Assembly: GCA_017962825.1 (NCBI GenBank)
Contig: JAGCUO010000096.1
Location: forward strand, 1-63,941
Source of the DNA: Lachnospiraceae bacterium
GTDB lineage: Bacteria > Bacillota > Clostridia > Lachnospirales > Lachnospiraceae
DNA: 63,941 bases
Reading direction: 5' to 3'
Part shown: positions 36,081-45,265 of the stretch, piece after piece
Position numbering within the stretch: the first letter of the stretch is position 1
How the letters are laid out: each line of letters begins with the position of its first letter
Made by a program: the position numbers and the translations under genes
The notes under the pieces: model-generated
Seen by the model: the letters and a program-made list of their open reading frames with translations, nothing else
Databases searched by the model: none
Told to the model about the DNA's origin: nothing

Positions 36081-36146
36081 TGACAATGGGGACGTACCCC
36101 TCTGTCAGGAAGGTCCTCCTGACAGAGGGGTACGTCCCCATTGTCA
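36081..36146. repeat. 66-bp palindromic REP-like element, copy 8
   Basis: Near-perfect dyad with inner arms cccctctgtcagga / tcctgacagagggg, almost identical to copy 7. Lies between convergent genes: 8 bp past the formyltransferase stop and 1 bp past the pseF stop. A second tgacaatg precedes it at 36073. Confidence 0.92.
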
Positions 36147-36147
36147 T

Positions 36148-36834
36148 CTATTTAATCATCTTCTGATATTTGATCTCTGCGATATTCCAGTCATCAAATG
36201 TATCGATATCCTGAACTTCCATATCATCTACGATAAAAGGCGCTGTATTTGCGGGAACGAGTGAACGTCCCTCAAGCAGCGTTTTCGTTTTCTGCATATA
36301 GAACTGACCCGCATCGTGATAAAAAGGCTCAAGATCCTGACTTCTGGCAAACTCATTCTCAGGCCACTTATACTTCAGGCCTTCATCCTCGATCACAAAG
36401 CACCTCTGAGGAGGAAAAGAAAACTTCACTACGGGAACGAGAGCATCCTTGCCGGAATTTACCAGAGTCTCGAATGCTGCTTTAAGTTTATCCGCCGTGA
36501 TAAAAGGAGCGGTGGGATAAATGCAGCAAGCATAATCGAATTCTTTTTCCAGATTTTTGTAATCATTAAGCACTTCTTTGATAACATCTATCGTGGGAGT
36601 ATGATCATCTGCTTTTTCAGCGCTTCTCATAAAAGGAACTTCAGCGCCGAATTTCCGCGCAATAGCCGCGATCTCATCATCGTCAGTGGAAACCATGACT
36701 TCATCGAATATACCGCTTGAAAGTGCAGATTCGATGGAATATGCGATTATGGGCTTTCCGCAGAATTCCTTTATATTTTTGCGAGGGATCCTTTTGGAAC
36801 CCCCGCGTGCAGTAATTATCGCAATAACGCTCAT
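36148..36834 (-). CDS. pseF: Pseudaminic acid cytidylyltransferase
   Basis: Activates pseudaminic acid with CTP to the CMP-sugar. The 228 residues have the nucleotide-binding motif ITARGGSKRIPRKNIK at residues 7-22, STDDDEIA, and a PseF-type middle (YPTAPFITADKL; PVVKFSFPPQRCF; FYHDAGQFYM). CMP-sialate synthetase NeuA is the alternative; the FYHDAGQFYM segment favours PseF. It ends the envelope-gene run and converges on the pseI operon. GGAGG lies upstream of the ATG. Confidence 0.9.
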   Translation of the reverse strand: MSVIAIITARGGSKRIPRKNIKEFCGKPIIAYSIESALSSGIFDEVMVSTDDDEIAAIARKFGAEVPFMRSAEKADDHTPTIDVIKEVLNDYKNLEKEFDYACCIYPTAPFITADKLKAAFETLVNSGKDALVPVVKFSFPPQRCFVIEDEGLKYKWPENEFARSQDLEPFYHDAGQFYMQKTKTLLEGRSLVPANTAPFIVDDMEVQDIDTFDDWNIAEIKYQKMIK

Positions 36835-36853
36835 ATGAGCCTCCGTTAATGAA

Positions 36854-39220
36854 TTACCACTCTTCTACGTCTACAAGTTCGCCGTTTTCATATACGAAGG
36901 AGTCTGAAGTATAAACGTTTCCGTATACATCGGTTACTTCGTAAACAACGTGGATCTTGTCATTATCCAGGTTGATCGCATTATAATCGAGGGCAAGCTC
37001 TGATGCATAGAAAGGATCGTATGCCTCTACATACTCCTCGGTATCGAGGCAATACCAGATGATCTGGATCTCATCATCATCCTCAAGTTCATAATAGTAA
37101 TCACCTTCGTCGTCAATAATGGTATATCCGGTGACCATTCCGGTAGGATTGTCCTGATCATAGAATACCATCAGATAACTCTCTACACCGTTAACCTTGG
37201 CGGGGATAACACCGTACTGATTCCACTTTCCGGTATCCTCATCCTCATAACTGTCGTAAACGATGTAGCTGGCTACTCTGTCGGTAAGGTATGTCCAGTT
37301 GCTGGGTTTATCGGCAACAAGATCACCGTCATCATCAAAGTTATAGAACTGATCCTGACCGAGTACATAAAGATTACCGTCAGCGTCCTCGAGATACAGC
37401 TGAACCATTACGGTCAGCCAGTCGATCTCGCTGGTAGACATATAGTAATGATCGAGTCCATCCGCATATGTAGCAAGGGTAGCATCCAGATGATACTCTC
37501 CTGCTTCTGCTACGGTAAATCCGCCATTGGAATAAGTATGGATGATATCACTGTTAAACCAATTGCCTGCATAGTCTTCCGCATCGCTGACACCGTAATA
37601 ATAAGCAAGTGAAAGTGATACATACGCATCAAAGTAATCTATGATGGTCGAATCATATTTCAGAGCCTGGAAGGTCTTACGTCCGTCTCCGTAGTATTCC
37701 ATATAGTCATGAGGGAAGTATGCGGTGATTCCGTGACCGAATGCAAAATCACTCTCGGTGTAGTCAACAGCGTTAACTACGGAATTGATAAGCTGTGTTG
37801 ATGCATAGCTCTCATACTTATTGGCAAGAGTTACAAGGTCAACCGAATCGGTTCCCATATATACACCGCAGTTTTCTCTTGCGGTAATGATATCGGAATA
37901 CTTTCTGGATTCAAGATCGGAGCTGAGCTCACTGACGTAGGAAATATAAGCATCATATACGGCATCTATGTGGCTGAGGGATATTACCGACATGGAAGCA
38001 ACCATATCCTTGGATTTACAGAAATCCATGTAATCGGATACGATCATCTCCCTGTAATCACCGGTTGATACAGGACTATCGGCAAGAAGATCGAGCCAAT
38101 TGGTATATGCCAGTCCATTACCGTTAACGTAGCTCTCCGCACCGATCATATAATCTGTAACATCCTTAAGAGACATACCGACTTCGAGAGTACACATATT
38201 ACATGCGTCGAAAACAATACTGTCGAAGTGGACTCCGGTCTTGGCAATGCCGTGTCCCAGCTGATAATCATAGATCATGTCATCGGGGAAGTTCTCATCA
38301 ACACCGTAACCGATGGGAATTCCGCCGCCGTGATCCCAAAGGATCAGCACATAGTCATCCGCAGGATATTCATCGGCTGCAAATGAAATGAAATCGGTAA
38401 GCGCATCGATATTTGCCATGGAGATAACACCAAGATCTTCAATCTCGGTAAACTTACCGTCCTTATAACAGAATCTCTGTACCTCGTTATCCTTACAGAA
38501 ACTGTTGTCCCAATTGGTACATCCGCCGGTCTGGATAATGATATTGGTATCATCGGTAAGCTTTGCTCTGGAAATCTCTTCCAGGTCATCGGTAGCAAGT
38601 CCCGCTTCGCTCTCAAGGTTTGAGCCGATGATATAGAGCATGATCGTCTGTTTTGCCTGAGTTTCTTCGATAACAGGTTCAGGCTCGGGATCATCCTCAT
38701 CATCCGGATCTTCTTCATCGGGATCTGTATCCGCTACCTGTCCGGGATCGTCCGATCCTCCGATAAGTCCGAAATGGTCTGCCGCGAAGTATCCGCCTCC
38801 ACCGAGAAGTGCAAGGGCAAGGATAATGATAATCGCAACAAGGCCGCCCTTCTTCTTTTTCTTGGGAGGTTCCTGAGGCGCCTGATTCATAGGCGCACCC
38901 ATATATATATTCTGCTGAGCCTGCTGCTGTGGCTGGGGCTGAGGTTGTACAGGTGCCTGCTGCTGCGCCTGGGGCTGGGGCTGTACAGGTGCCTGCTGCT
39001 GCGCCTGAGACTGAGGCTGTGCGGGTGCCTGCTGCTGCGGCTGGAGCTGAGGCTGTACCGGTGCCTGCTGCTGCGCTTGGGGCTGAGGCTGTGCAGGTGC
39101 CTGTTGCTGAACCTGAGGTGCGGGATTAGGCTGCATCTTAGGCTGATCGAGTGGTGATCCGCAATTCATACAGAACTTTGTTCCGTCATCCATTTTGGAT
39201 CCGCATATGCTACAAAACAT
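36854..39220 (-). CDS. Clostripain-family (C11) cysteine protease with zinc ribbon and PQ repeats
   Basis: 788 residues: an N-terminal zinc ribbon (CSICGSKMDDGTKFCMNCG), a Gln/Pro/Ala repeat of about 70 residues (QPQPQAQQQAPV units), a membrane helix (about 125-148), an acidic linker, then a C11 peptidase domain. The catalytic His is in LWDHGGGIPIGYG and the Cys in FDACNMCTLEVG; both are intact. The ATG at 39220 has GGAG at a 7-bp spacing, while an ATG 6 bp upstream is too close to it. The upstream phosphohexomutase ends just before. The protease domain is probably outside the membrane. Confidence 0.85.
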   Translation of the reverse strand: MFCSICGSKMDDGTKFCMNCGSPLDQPKMQPNPAPQVQQQAPAQPQPQAQQQAPVQPQLQPQQQAPAQPQSQAQQQAPVQPQPQAQQQAPVQPQPQPQQQAQQNIYMGAPMNQAPQEPPKKKKKGGLVAIIIILALALLGGGGYFAADHFGLIGGSDDPGQVADTDPDEEDPDDEDDPEPEPVIEETQAKQTIMLYIIGSNLESEAGLATDDLEEISRAKLTDDTNIIIQTGGCTNWDNSFCKDNEVQRFCYKDGKFTEIEDLGVISMANIDALTDFISFAADEYPADDYVLILWDHGGGIPIGYGVDENFPDDMIYDYQLGHGIAKTGVHFDSIVFDACNMCTLEVGMSLKDVTDYMIGAESYVNGNGLAYTNWLDLLADSPVSTGDYREMIVSDYMDFCKSKDMVASMSVISLSHIDAVYDAYISYVSELSSDLESRKYSDIITARENCGVYMGTDSVDLVTLANKYESYASTQLINSVVNAVDYTESDFAFGHGITAYFPHDYMEYYGDGRKTFQALKYDSTIIDYFDAYVSLSLAYYYGVSDAEDYAGNWFNSDIIHTYSNGGFTVAEAGEYHLDATLATYADGLDHYYMSTSEIDWLTVMVQLYLEDADGNLYVLGQDQFYNFDDDGDLVADKPSNWTYLTDRVASYIVYDSYEDEDTGKWNQYGVIPAKVNGVESYLMVFYDQDNPTGMVTGYTIIDDEGDYYYELEDDDEIQIIWYCLDTEEYVEAYDPFYASELALDYNAINLDNDKIHVVYEVTDVYGNVYTSDSFVYENGELVDVEEW

Positions 39221-39222
39221 CG

Positions 39223-40731
39223 TCATTCTCCTATAAAACCGGTTATGGGGGTCAGGTCGAGAGTTTTCTCGTCTTTAATAAGTTCATAAAGTGCCCTGGC
39301 TATCTTAAGTGCTCCGCCCTCGGAATCACTCTCGATATTGAGAGGCATGATAGGCTCGTGAAGAGACTTTCTGAGGAGGAGCCATCCGTTTCCGTGATCC
39401 GCATCACAGTTAACTCTGACGCCTTCATAGTTTTCTTTTTCGAGATTCCATCCGTCCACCTTCTCGGCATTGTCTTCAAGATATTTAAGGATCCTGTCAC
39501 CGTTTGCCTGAAGATCGGGAACATCGCCCACATGGAATCTGAGTTCTGCGCTCTCTGCGGGCTGAGCAAGACCTTCGATAAGTCCGGCCACATTATTGCC
39601 TTTACCCATTTCGATGAGGAGCTTAACCATCAGATATGCACCGTCATCGAGGAAGTAATTTTCTTTGAAAGCGCCGTGTCCGCTGGTTTCGATCGCAAGC
39701 TGTGAATCGATCCCCGATTCGTTGAGTCTGATAGCTTCATCGATAACGTTGCGGTATCCTCTCTTAAATCTCTTATGAACACCGCCCTTAGCCTTGATAA
39801 AAGCCGCAAGCCCATCGGATGTAACAGAGTCCGTTACTATCGTGGTTCCGGGATTTGAATTAAGTGCTATAACCGAAAGAGCTGCGATCAGATCGTTTCT
39901 GGTAAGAGTCTTTCCATCGGGAAGAACCGCACCCGCTCTGTCTACATCGGTATCGAAAATAATACCGAGATCAGCTTTTGCATTTACGGTTGCATTCTTT
40001 ATTGCTTCCGCTGCTTCTTTATTTTCCGGATTGGGAATGTGATTGGGGAAGTGTCCGTCGGGATCGAGGAACTGACTTCCCGCAGTATCCGCACCGAGTT
40101 TTTCAAGTACATCGGTTACAAAGAAACCGCCTGCACCGTTACCGGCATCAACTACGATGTGAAGTCCCTCAAGGGGTTTATCTCCTTTGCCGACGCCCTT
40201 TATGATCTTCTCACGAAGATATCCCGTATATGTATCCATAAAGGTTTTCTTCTCGGGTGCGGGAGTATCTGCATTTTCTTTATTATCACCGGCGAGTTTA
40301 TCGGCAAGCTGTGCGATCTCTTTGATCTCACTCTTCTCAAGTCCGCCTCTCGAAATGAAGAATTTCATTCCGTTTCTGTACCAGGGAAGATGGCTTGCGG
40401 TGATCATGATGCTTCCGTCATAAGGATCTTCTCCCAGAACCGTAGACATAAACATCGCGGGAGTAGATGCTATACCAAGATCATAAGCTTTTGCACCTTC
40501 CGTAAAGATTCCCTTTGCGGATGCATTTAAAAGTGCTTCACCGGTAAGTCTTGAATCACGTCCTATGGCGATCCTGAGATCTTTTTTGCCGGTCTTTTCG
40601 GAAAGGATCCTTGCAAATGCAGCGGCTATGTCGCATGCAGCTTTGTCAGTCAGGTTGACTTTTTCTCCGGTATCATTTTCCAGTGCGATACCTCTGATAT
40701 CGCTTCCGTTCTGAAGTTCAGAATAACTCAT
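39223..40731 (-). CDS. Phosphoglucomutase/phosphomannomutase
   Basis: Alpha-D-phosphohexomutase, 502 residues, interconverting hexose 1- and 6-phosphates for cell-surface sugar nucleotides. The phosphoserine loop is ITASHLP (Ser113), the Mg site is DTDVDRAG, and the sugar-binding loop ETSGHGA and the C-terminal phosphate-binding domain are present. TASHLP instead of TASHNP is typical of a PMM/PGM branch. The ATG at 40731 follows GGAGGAAAT; a GTG at 40749 is possible. Confidence 0.9.
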   Translation of the reverse strand: MSYSELQNGSDIRGIALENDTGEKVNLTDKAACDIAAAFARILSEKTGKKDLRIAIGRDSRLTGEALLNASAKGIFTEGAKAYDLGIASTPAMFMSTVLGEDPYDGSIMITASHLPWYRNGMKFFISRGGLEKSEIKEIAQLADKLAGDNKENADTPAPEKKTFMDTYTGYLREKIIKGVGKGDKPLEGLHIVVDAGNGAGGFFVTDVLEKLGADTAGSQFLDPDGHFPNHIPNPENKEAAEAIKNATVNAKADLGIIFDTDVDRAGAVLPDGKTLTRNDLIAALSVIALNSNPGTTIVTDSVTSDGLAAFIKAKGGVHKRFKRGYRNVIDEAIRLNESGIDSQLAIETSGHGAFKENYFLDDGAYLMVKLLIEMGKGNNVAGLIEGLAQPAESAELRFHVGDVPDLQANGDRILKYLEDNAEKVDGWNLEKENYEGVRVNCDADHGNGWLLLRKSLHEPIMPLNIESDSEGGALKIARALYELIKDEKTLDLTPITGFIGE

Positions 40732-40745
40732 ATTTCCTCCCTCTC

Positions 40746-41816
40746 TCACAATACTTTTTTGAGATGACTTACGATAACATCCGCGGCAGCTCTGTGACTC
40801 TTTTCACCGGGATGACCTCTGGATCCGAAAGCATCTTGAGCGGTATCGGGCAATCTCAAAAATGCCGCATTTTTATCACCGCTCTCCGATATATATGACG
40901 ATAAAGCCTTTTCGATCGTCACACCAAGTCCGAATCCCAGCATTCCGTATACCCATAGAATATGCGCCTGCGGGTTGGACTTCCTCACGTCTTTCAGAAA
41001 TTCGATTATTCCTTTTTCAATCCTTCTTAATGCTTCGGGATCGTGCTCTCCATCAGGCAGGTTTTTATTCTGATATTTCTTGCCTGTTGAAGGATCCGTG
41101 AAGGCAGGATTCTGAAAAGAGAAATCATCGTTTGTTCCGAGATTTATGATAACTGCGTCAGTTTTCCACGATGAATGATCATAATCCGCTACATTCCGCT
41201 TTGCTTCCGCACTATGATAAATGCTCGGCAATGTGGTAAAGATGTTATTGTCCCAGCCGTTTACTATTCCCCATCCGCTCTGTGATATGGATCTGTAATC
41301 GGCATTAAGATCTTCTGCGATCATGTAGGCGTAATTTCTTACGGAACTAAAATACGGAGTGATCCAGTCCATCTCTTCATGTGCACCCAGAGCACCTTCA
41401 CCGCTTGTAATGCTGTCTCCCACAAATTCGATCTTGTACTTATAAGGAGCAGGCTTGCTTATCTCACCATTTACAAGTATCTTCTTCAGATACAGGAATG
41501 ATGAAGGATCATCAACGGATGCCTGAAAATCTTTTACTATCCTTACCCTGTGTTTAACGGAAGGATCCATGCCTTTAAAGAGAGTCAGTTTGTTTTCACC
41601 TTCCTGAACGGGAATGTGTGCAAGCCACTCTCCATCAAGCACAAGACTTATCCAGGGCATGTACAGATGAGAGCCTGTTTCAAGAACGATCGCAAGTTCG
41701 GATGCGTTCATCTCAAACTCTGCTCCGCTTCCGGTCCATACAAAATTTAATGCACCGTCCTTTTCAACCGTTCTTCCGAGTATGTGGATTTTTTCCCAAG
41801 TAGTGATCTCTGTCAT
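40746..41816 (-). CDS. CE2-like SGNH carbohydrate esterase
   Basis: A 356-residue two-domain esterase. An N-terminal jelly-roll-like domain (about 1-120) precedes an SGNH hydrolase: Ser135 in FVGDSITSGEG, Asn in NLGTNDDFSF, and the Asp/His end in GSRGHPGEKSH. This order is that of CE2 acetyl-xylan/glucomannan esterases. No signal peptide is seen, so it may act on imported oligosaccharides or on internal envelope precursors. It lies 13 bp after ddl and overlaps the start region of the mutase gene. Confidence 0.83.
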   Translation of the reverse strand: MTEITTWEKIHILGRTVEKDGALNFVWTGSGAEFEMNASELAIVLETGSHLYMPWISLVLDGEWLAHIPVQEGENKLTLFKGMDPSVKHRVRIVKDFQASVDDPSSFLYLKKILVNGEISKPAPYKYKIEFVGDSITSGEGALGAHEEMDWITPYFSSVRNYAYMIAEDLNADYRSISQSGWGIVNGWDNNIFTTLPSIYHSAEAKRNVADYDHSSWKTDAVIINLGTNDDFSFQNPAFTDPSTGKKYQNKNLPDGEHDPEALRRIEKGIIEFLKDVRKSNPQAHILWVYGMLGFGLGVTIEKALSSYISESGDKNAAFLRLPDTAQDAFGSRGHPGEKSHRAAADVIVSHLKKVL

Positions 41817-41829
41817 AATTGTTTTCTTT

Positions 41830-43020
41830 TTATCCGAGTTTATTTGCTTTGCTTCCGCCCAGAACTGCGCCGCTTAAGATATTTGTGTCAAAAGAATACG
41901 TTACCGCGGATTCCTCACGGACACGCTTAAGTGCAAGTTCTATCATGCGATCCAGCTGTTCTTTATATTTCATTCCCAGTGCTTCCCAAAGGTAAAAAGC
42001 AAGGGATCCGGGAATAGTATTGATCTCGTTGTAGTAAAGCTTTCCGTTTTCTTCATCGATCATGAAATCGATTCTTGCAACGCCGTTACAGCCAAGCTTC
42101 TGAAATGCCTTTACCGCAAGAGAACGGATCTCTTCTCTCATCTCGGGAGAAACTTCTGCAGGGATCTTTCTGGATACGCCGGCCATTCCTTTGGAGCCGC
42201 CGGTCTTTTTACCGCCTCCGGAACAATACTTATCCTCATAGCTTAAGATGTCCTTGCTGTGAAGAGGCTCTTCGATCTCTGAAGCCTCGGCAACATTCTC
42301 ATCACCGAGAACCGCACAGTTGATCTCGCGAAGCTTGGTGATCGCATGTTCAGCGATGATCTTTCTTGCATAGGAATATGCTTCATCAACAGACTTGGCA
42401 AGCTCGGATCTGTCCTTGGCAATGCTGATACCCACACTCGATCCTGTGTTATAGGGCTTTACGATAACGGGATATCCGATCTTTGCTTCGATATCATTCA
42501 GGAGTTCTTCCATCTTCTCGTAGTCAGCCATGGTATATATGCAGCTGTCGAGAACAGGAACTCCGTTTTCTTTGAGCACACATTTCTGAACATACTTGTC
42601 CATGCCTACTGCAGAGGCAATTACATCACATCCTACAAAAGGAAGACCCAGTGTTTTGAAAAATCCCTGAAGTGCACCGTCTTCTACATTTGTTCCGTGA
42701 ACAATGGGAAATGCAAGATCAACAGGGATGTTGATCTTCTTTCCGAAAAGACCGCTCTTATGAGAAGTCATGTAGACTCCGTCTCCTTCGTTTATCATAA
42801 TGACACGGTCAGATCTGTTCAAAAGTGCGGGAATATCGCGATAGCTTTCTATCTTACCGATATCCTCTCCGACATACATTTCGTTGTTCTTGGTCAGATA
42901 AACCGGTGTGATATCGTACCTTTCTTTGTCTATGGCCATATAAGCCTGAATGCCGGATATAACCGATACCTCATGTTCTACGCTTCTGCCCCCGAACATC
43001 AGAGCAATTCTTGTTTTCAT
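41830..43020 (-). CDS. ddl: D-alanine--D-alanine ligase family protein
   Basis: ATP-grasp ligase forming D-Ala-D-Ala for peptidoglycan. The N-terminus MFGGRSVEHEVSVISG and the C-terminal metal site FYLWEALGMKY with NEINTIPGS are diagnostic. At 396 residues it is longer than the usual 300-360, with an insert between about 240 and 275 (EEPLHSKDILSYEDKYCSGG region) that resembles the omega loop of VanA-type ligases; resistance specificity cannot be inferred. Its start abuts the stop of the membrane protein upstream (TAAATG). Confidence 0.92.
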   Translation of the reverse strand: MKTRIALMFGGRSVEHEVSVISGIQAYMAIDKERYDITPVYLTKNNEMYVGEDIGKIESYRDIPALLNRSDRVIMINEGDGVYMTSHKSGLFGKKINIPVDLAFPIVHGTNVEDGALQGFFKTLGLPFVGCDVIASAVGMDKYVQKCVLKENGVPVLDSCIYTMADYEKMEELLNDIEAKIGYPVIVKPYNTGSSVGISIAKDRSELAKSVDEAYSYARKIIAEHAITKLREINCAVLGDENVAEASEIEEPLHSKDILSYEDKYCSGGGKKTGGSKGMAGVSRKIPAEVSPEMREEIRSLAVKAFQKLGCNGVARIDFMIDEENGKLYYNEINTIPGSLAFYLWEALGMKYKEQLDRMIELALKRVREESAVTYSFDTNILSGAVLGGSKANKLG

Positions 43021-43683
43021 TTATATATCCTCCTCGTGGGATTTTCTTAAATATACTTTTGAATTAAATATCCAGATAATAAGCATAGCAATGATTAAAT
43101 ATCTGAAGCACGCATCCGCTATGCCTATGTAATCGTGTGCATATAAAGGGGTTTCAAATTCTATCCTGTTGATTATCAATCTGACATAAAAGATACAATT
43201 GAATATAAAACTCAGCATAAGAGCCAATAATCTGATCACGGTGAACACTTTCCTGTGCATCTCATCCGTTTTGATAATCAGAACCAGCCACGCTACCATG
43301 ATAAAAAAAGTTAAATACCTTTCTTTGATCAGTACAAGAAGGCTTTCGTGGTTGATGATATTATTGATTGCTTCATAAAGCAGCTCAGCAGCATAATACG
43401 AAAATGATGCTATGACGGGAAAACGTATGGACACTTTATCCTTGACGATATACCAGATCCATATCAGCCAGATTCCGCTATTAGCAAAATTAAGAAAAAA
43501 TCTGAAAACGATAACAAATATTCCGAGGACTGCATTTCCCGCATACTTTTCAGCAAATGAAATAATATCCATTCCGTGATAAAGCAAGTAGTAGCCTATG
43601 ATCGCGGCAGGAATTGTGATGACGGCATAAACCGAGGCAAGTATCAACGCAGCGTTTGCAATTGTGTTGTATTTTCTGGTCAT
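43021..43683 (-). CDS. Hypothetical polytopic membrane protein
   Basis: Not recognised. 220 residues with about six membrane helices separated by short loops. The ATG at 43683 has GGAGG at 6 bp; the longer frame overlapping the next gene is not supported. Located between a run of small membrane proteins and ddl, on the same strand with no gaps. Confidence 0.72.
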   Translation of the reverse strand: MTRKYNTIANAALILASVYAVITIPAAIIGYYLLYHGMDIISFAEKYAGNAVLGIFVIVFRFFLNFANSGIWLIWIWYIVKDKVSIRFPVIASFSYYAAELLYEAINNIINHESLLVLIKERYLTFFIMVAWLVLIIKTDEMHRKVFTVIRLLALMLSFIFNCIFYVRLIINRIEFETPLYAHDYIGIADACFRYLIIAMLIIWIFNSKVYLRKSHEEDI

Positions 43684-43684
43684 A

Positions 43685-44272
43685 TCATCCTCCGAATGCA
43701 TCGCTTCCGTATTTATCGCGATATTCCTTATCAGCATCCGTTGTTCCATACTCCTGAGTCCCTGCATCGTAGGGATCGGATACCTGTCGGTTCATATATT
43801 GCTGATCCTGCATGCAGCTATAATCCGGAACAAGCCCCGGCGGGTAAACATTTACCTGATTGGTCTGTTTTCTGATCATTCGTTCTTCTTTTACTATCTC
43901 TTTCAGAATGATCGAATTGGCACAGATCAAAAAAATATTAACACCCGGATGAATCCCATATGTAAATGCAGCTTCACCTCCGAAGGTGCAGGAGATCAAC
44001 ATATAAAATCCATCAAGAAGCAGAAAAAATCCCAGGATTGGTATCAATGTCCAGGCTATAATCTTAGACGCTTTATGTCCGGTCAAAACGCAGGAGCAAA
44101 CCGTAACTATGCTTGTCATATACAGTAAAAAATACATAATCGGTCCGAACAGATATTTATCGAATATGATTTCATGGCACAGAAAAAGTATGAACAGCTT
44201 ATAAAACACTGTACCAAGAGAGATCACAAGTCCTATTCTTTTTGCCTCACTGGTCTGAAAGCCGTAATTCAT
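43685..44272 (-). CDS. Hypothetical membrane protein with DADxEYxxKYGS tail
   Basis: Not recognised. 195 residues, four membrane helices in the first 120, then a cytoplasmic or external tail ending DADKEYRDKYGSDAFGG. The same tail ends the next gene's product (44305). The ATG at 44272 has AAAGGTG upstream. Start codons between 44272 and 44278 (TTG) are possible. Confidence 0.7.
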   Translation of the reverse strand: MNYGFQTSEAKRIGLVISLGTVFYKLFILFLCHEIIFDKYLFGPIMYFLLYMTSIVTVCSCVLTGHKASKIIAWTLIPILGFFLLLDGFYMLISCTFGGEAAFTYGIHPGVNIFLICANSIILKEIVKEERMIRKQTNQVNVYPPGLVPDYSCMQDQQYMNRQVSDPYDAGTQEYGTTDADKEYRDKYGSDAFGG

Positions 44273-44304
44273 AAGCAACTACACCTTTAATGAAATCAAC
44301 TGCA

Positions 44305-44799
44305 TCAGCCCTTGAAAGTTTCGCTTCCGTATTTTTCCTGATATTCATTATCCGCATCCGATGAGGAGAAGGGAATCTCCTCATAACTGACATATTCCTC
44401 GGCAGGATCATATCGTCTGACAGGTTTATTGACCGCACCCTCTATCAAGATGGAAATATTGGCAGCAATATTTAATAAATTACAAAGCGGAGTTATTCCC
44501 ACAGCCATCAAAGGAGTGCTGTTCAAAGATATCGCAAGTCCCAAAAATGCTAATATGTCCCCAAGTAAAAACAAAACCGATACAAAGATCATGATGATAG
44601 ACAGTGGAACCGAAATATTGTTATCCGATCTTGATGATTTTATTGTCACAAGATGAGTAAAACAAAGGCAAAAATAAAATATTATTCCAATGCCCCACCA
44701 TTCGATAATACTGCCGAAAAATACCAGAAGGTCGATTCCCTTGATAATAAGCGAGATCATGGCAATGGTGAAGCCGACTTTTTTTATTCCGTTATTCAT
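44305..44799 (-). CDS. Hypothetical membrane protein with DADxEYxxKYGS tail
   Basis: Not recognised. 164 residues, four membrane helices, and a C-terminal tail ending DADNEYQEKYGSETFKG that matches its neighbour at 43685. The two proteins share the same helix layout and are probably paralogues. AAGGA precedes the ATG. Confidence 0.72.
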   Translation of the reverse strand: MNNGIKKVGFTIAMISLIIKGIDLLVFFGSIIEWWGIGIIFYFCLCFTHLVTIKSSRSDNNISVPLSIIMIFVSVLFLLGDILAFLGLAISLNSTPLMAVGITPLCNLLNIAANISILIEGAVNKPVRRYDPAEEYVSYEEIPFSSSDADNEYQEKYGSETFKG

Positions 44800-44844
44800 T
44801 ATTAAAGGTCCTTAAAACAATAGATCAAATTCTTAAAGCAAATA

Positions 44845-45240
44845 TCATGACAGGCTGTCATCAAGCCGGAGATCTTTTTGCTTTCTTATATCAAGCAGTA
44901 CCGACAAATTCACAATAAACAAAAATAAATTTACGATCGGATGAGTTCCCGTACGATACAGAGGATTTCCGAAAAACACCGTATCTATCAGGAAAAGAAT
45001 AACATCCACAGCCATAATAACAGTCAGAGTTACGATCATGATGAGGGATAATATTTTGGACACCCTCTCTTTGGGAGAGAAACAAGAGATCATGGTTATG
45101 ATACTCGGCAGATATAATGCAAAATAGACCACCATACCTGCAACAGGCCTTCCAACATATCCCAATATCAGCATCATCAATTTATATGCTATCGTTACAA
45201 TGCTGATAATAATTCCAATTATTCTTATGTGTCTGTCCAT
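44845..45240 (-). CDS. Hypothetical membrane protein
   Basis: Not recognised. 131 residues with four membrane helices, similar in size and layout to the two following genes but without their C-terminal tail; it ends LRLDDSLS. GGAG lies 8 bp upstream of the ATG. Confidence 0.7.
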   Translation of the reverse strand: MDRHIRIIGIIISIVTIAYKLMMLILGYVGRPVAGMVVYFALYLPSIITMISCFSPKERVSKILSLIMIVTLTVIMAVDVILFLIDTVFFGNPLYRTGTHPIVNLFLFIVNLSVLLDIRKQKDLRLDDSLS

Positions 45241-45265
45241 GCTTTATCTCCGGTATAAGTATCAA

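Noticed and set aside
9111-36146. Palindromic repeats as ordinary rho-independent terminators
   Set aside because: Most copies have no T-run after the stem, while true terminators in this window (3631, 11493, 48615) do; they may still end or protect transcripts another way.
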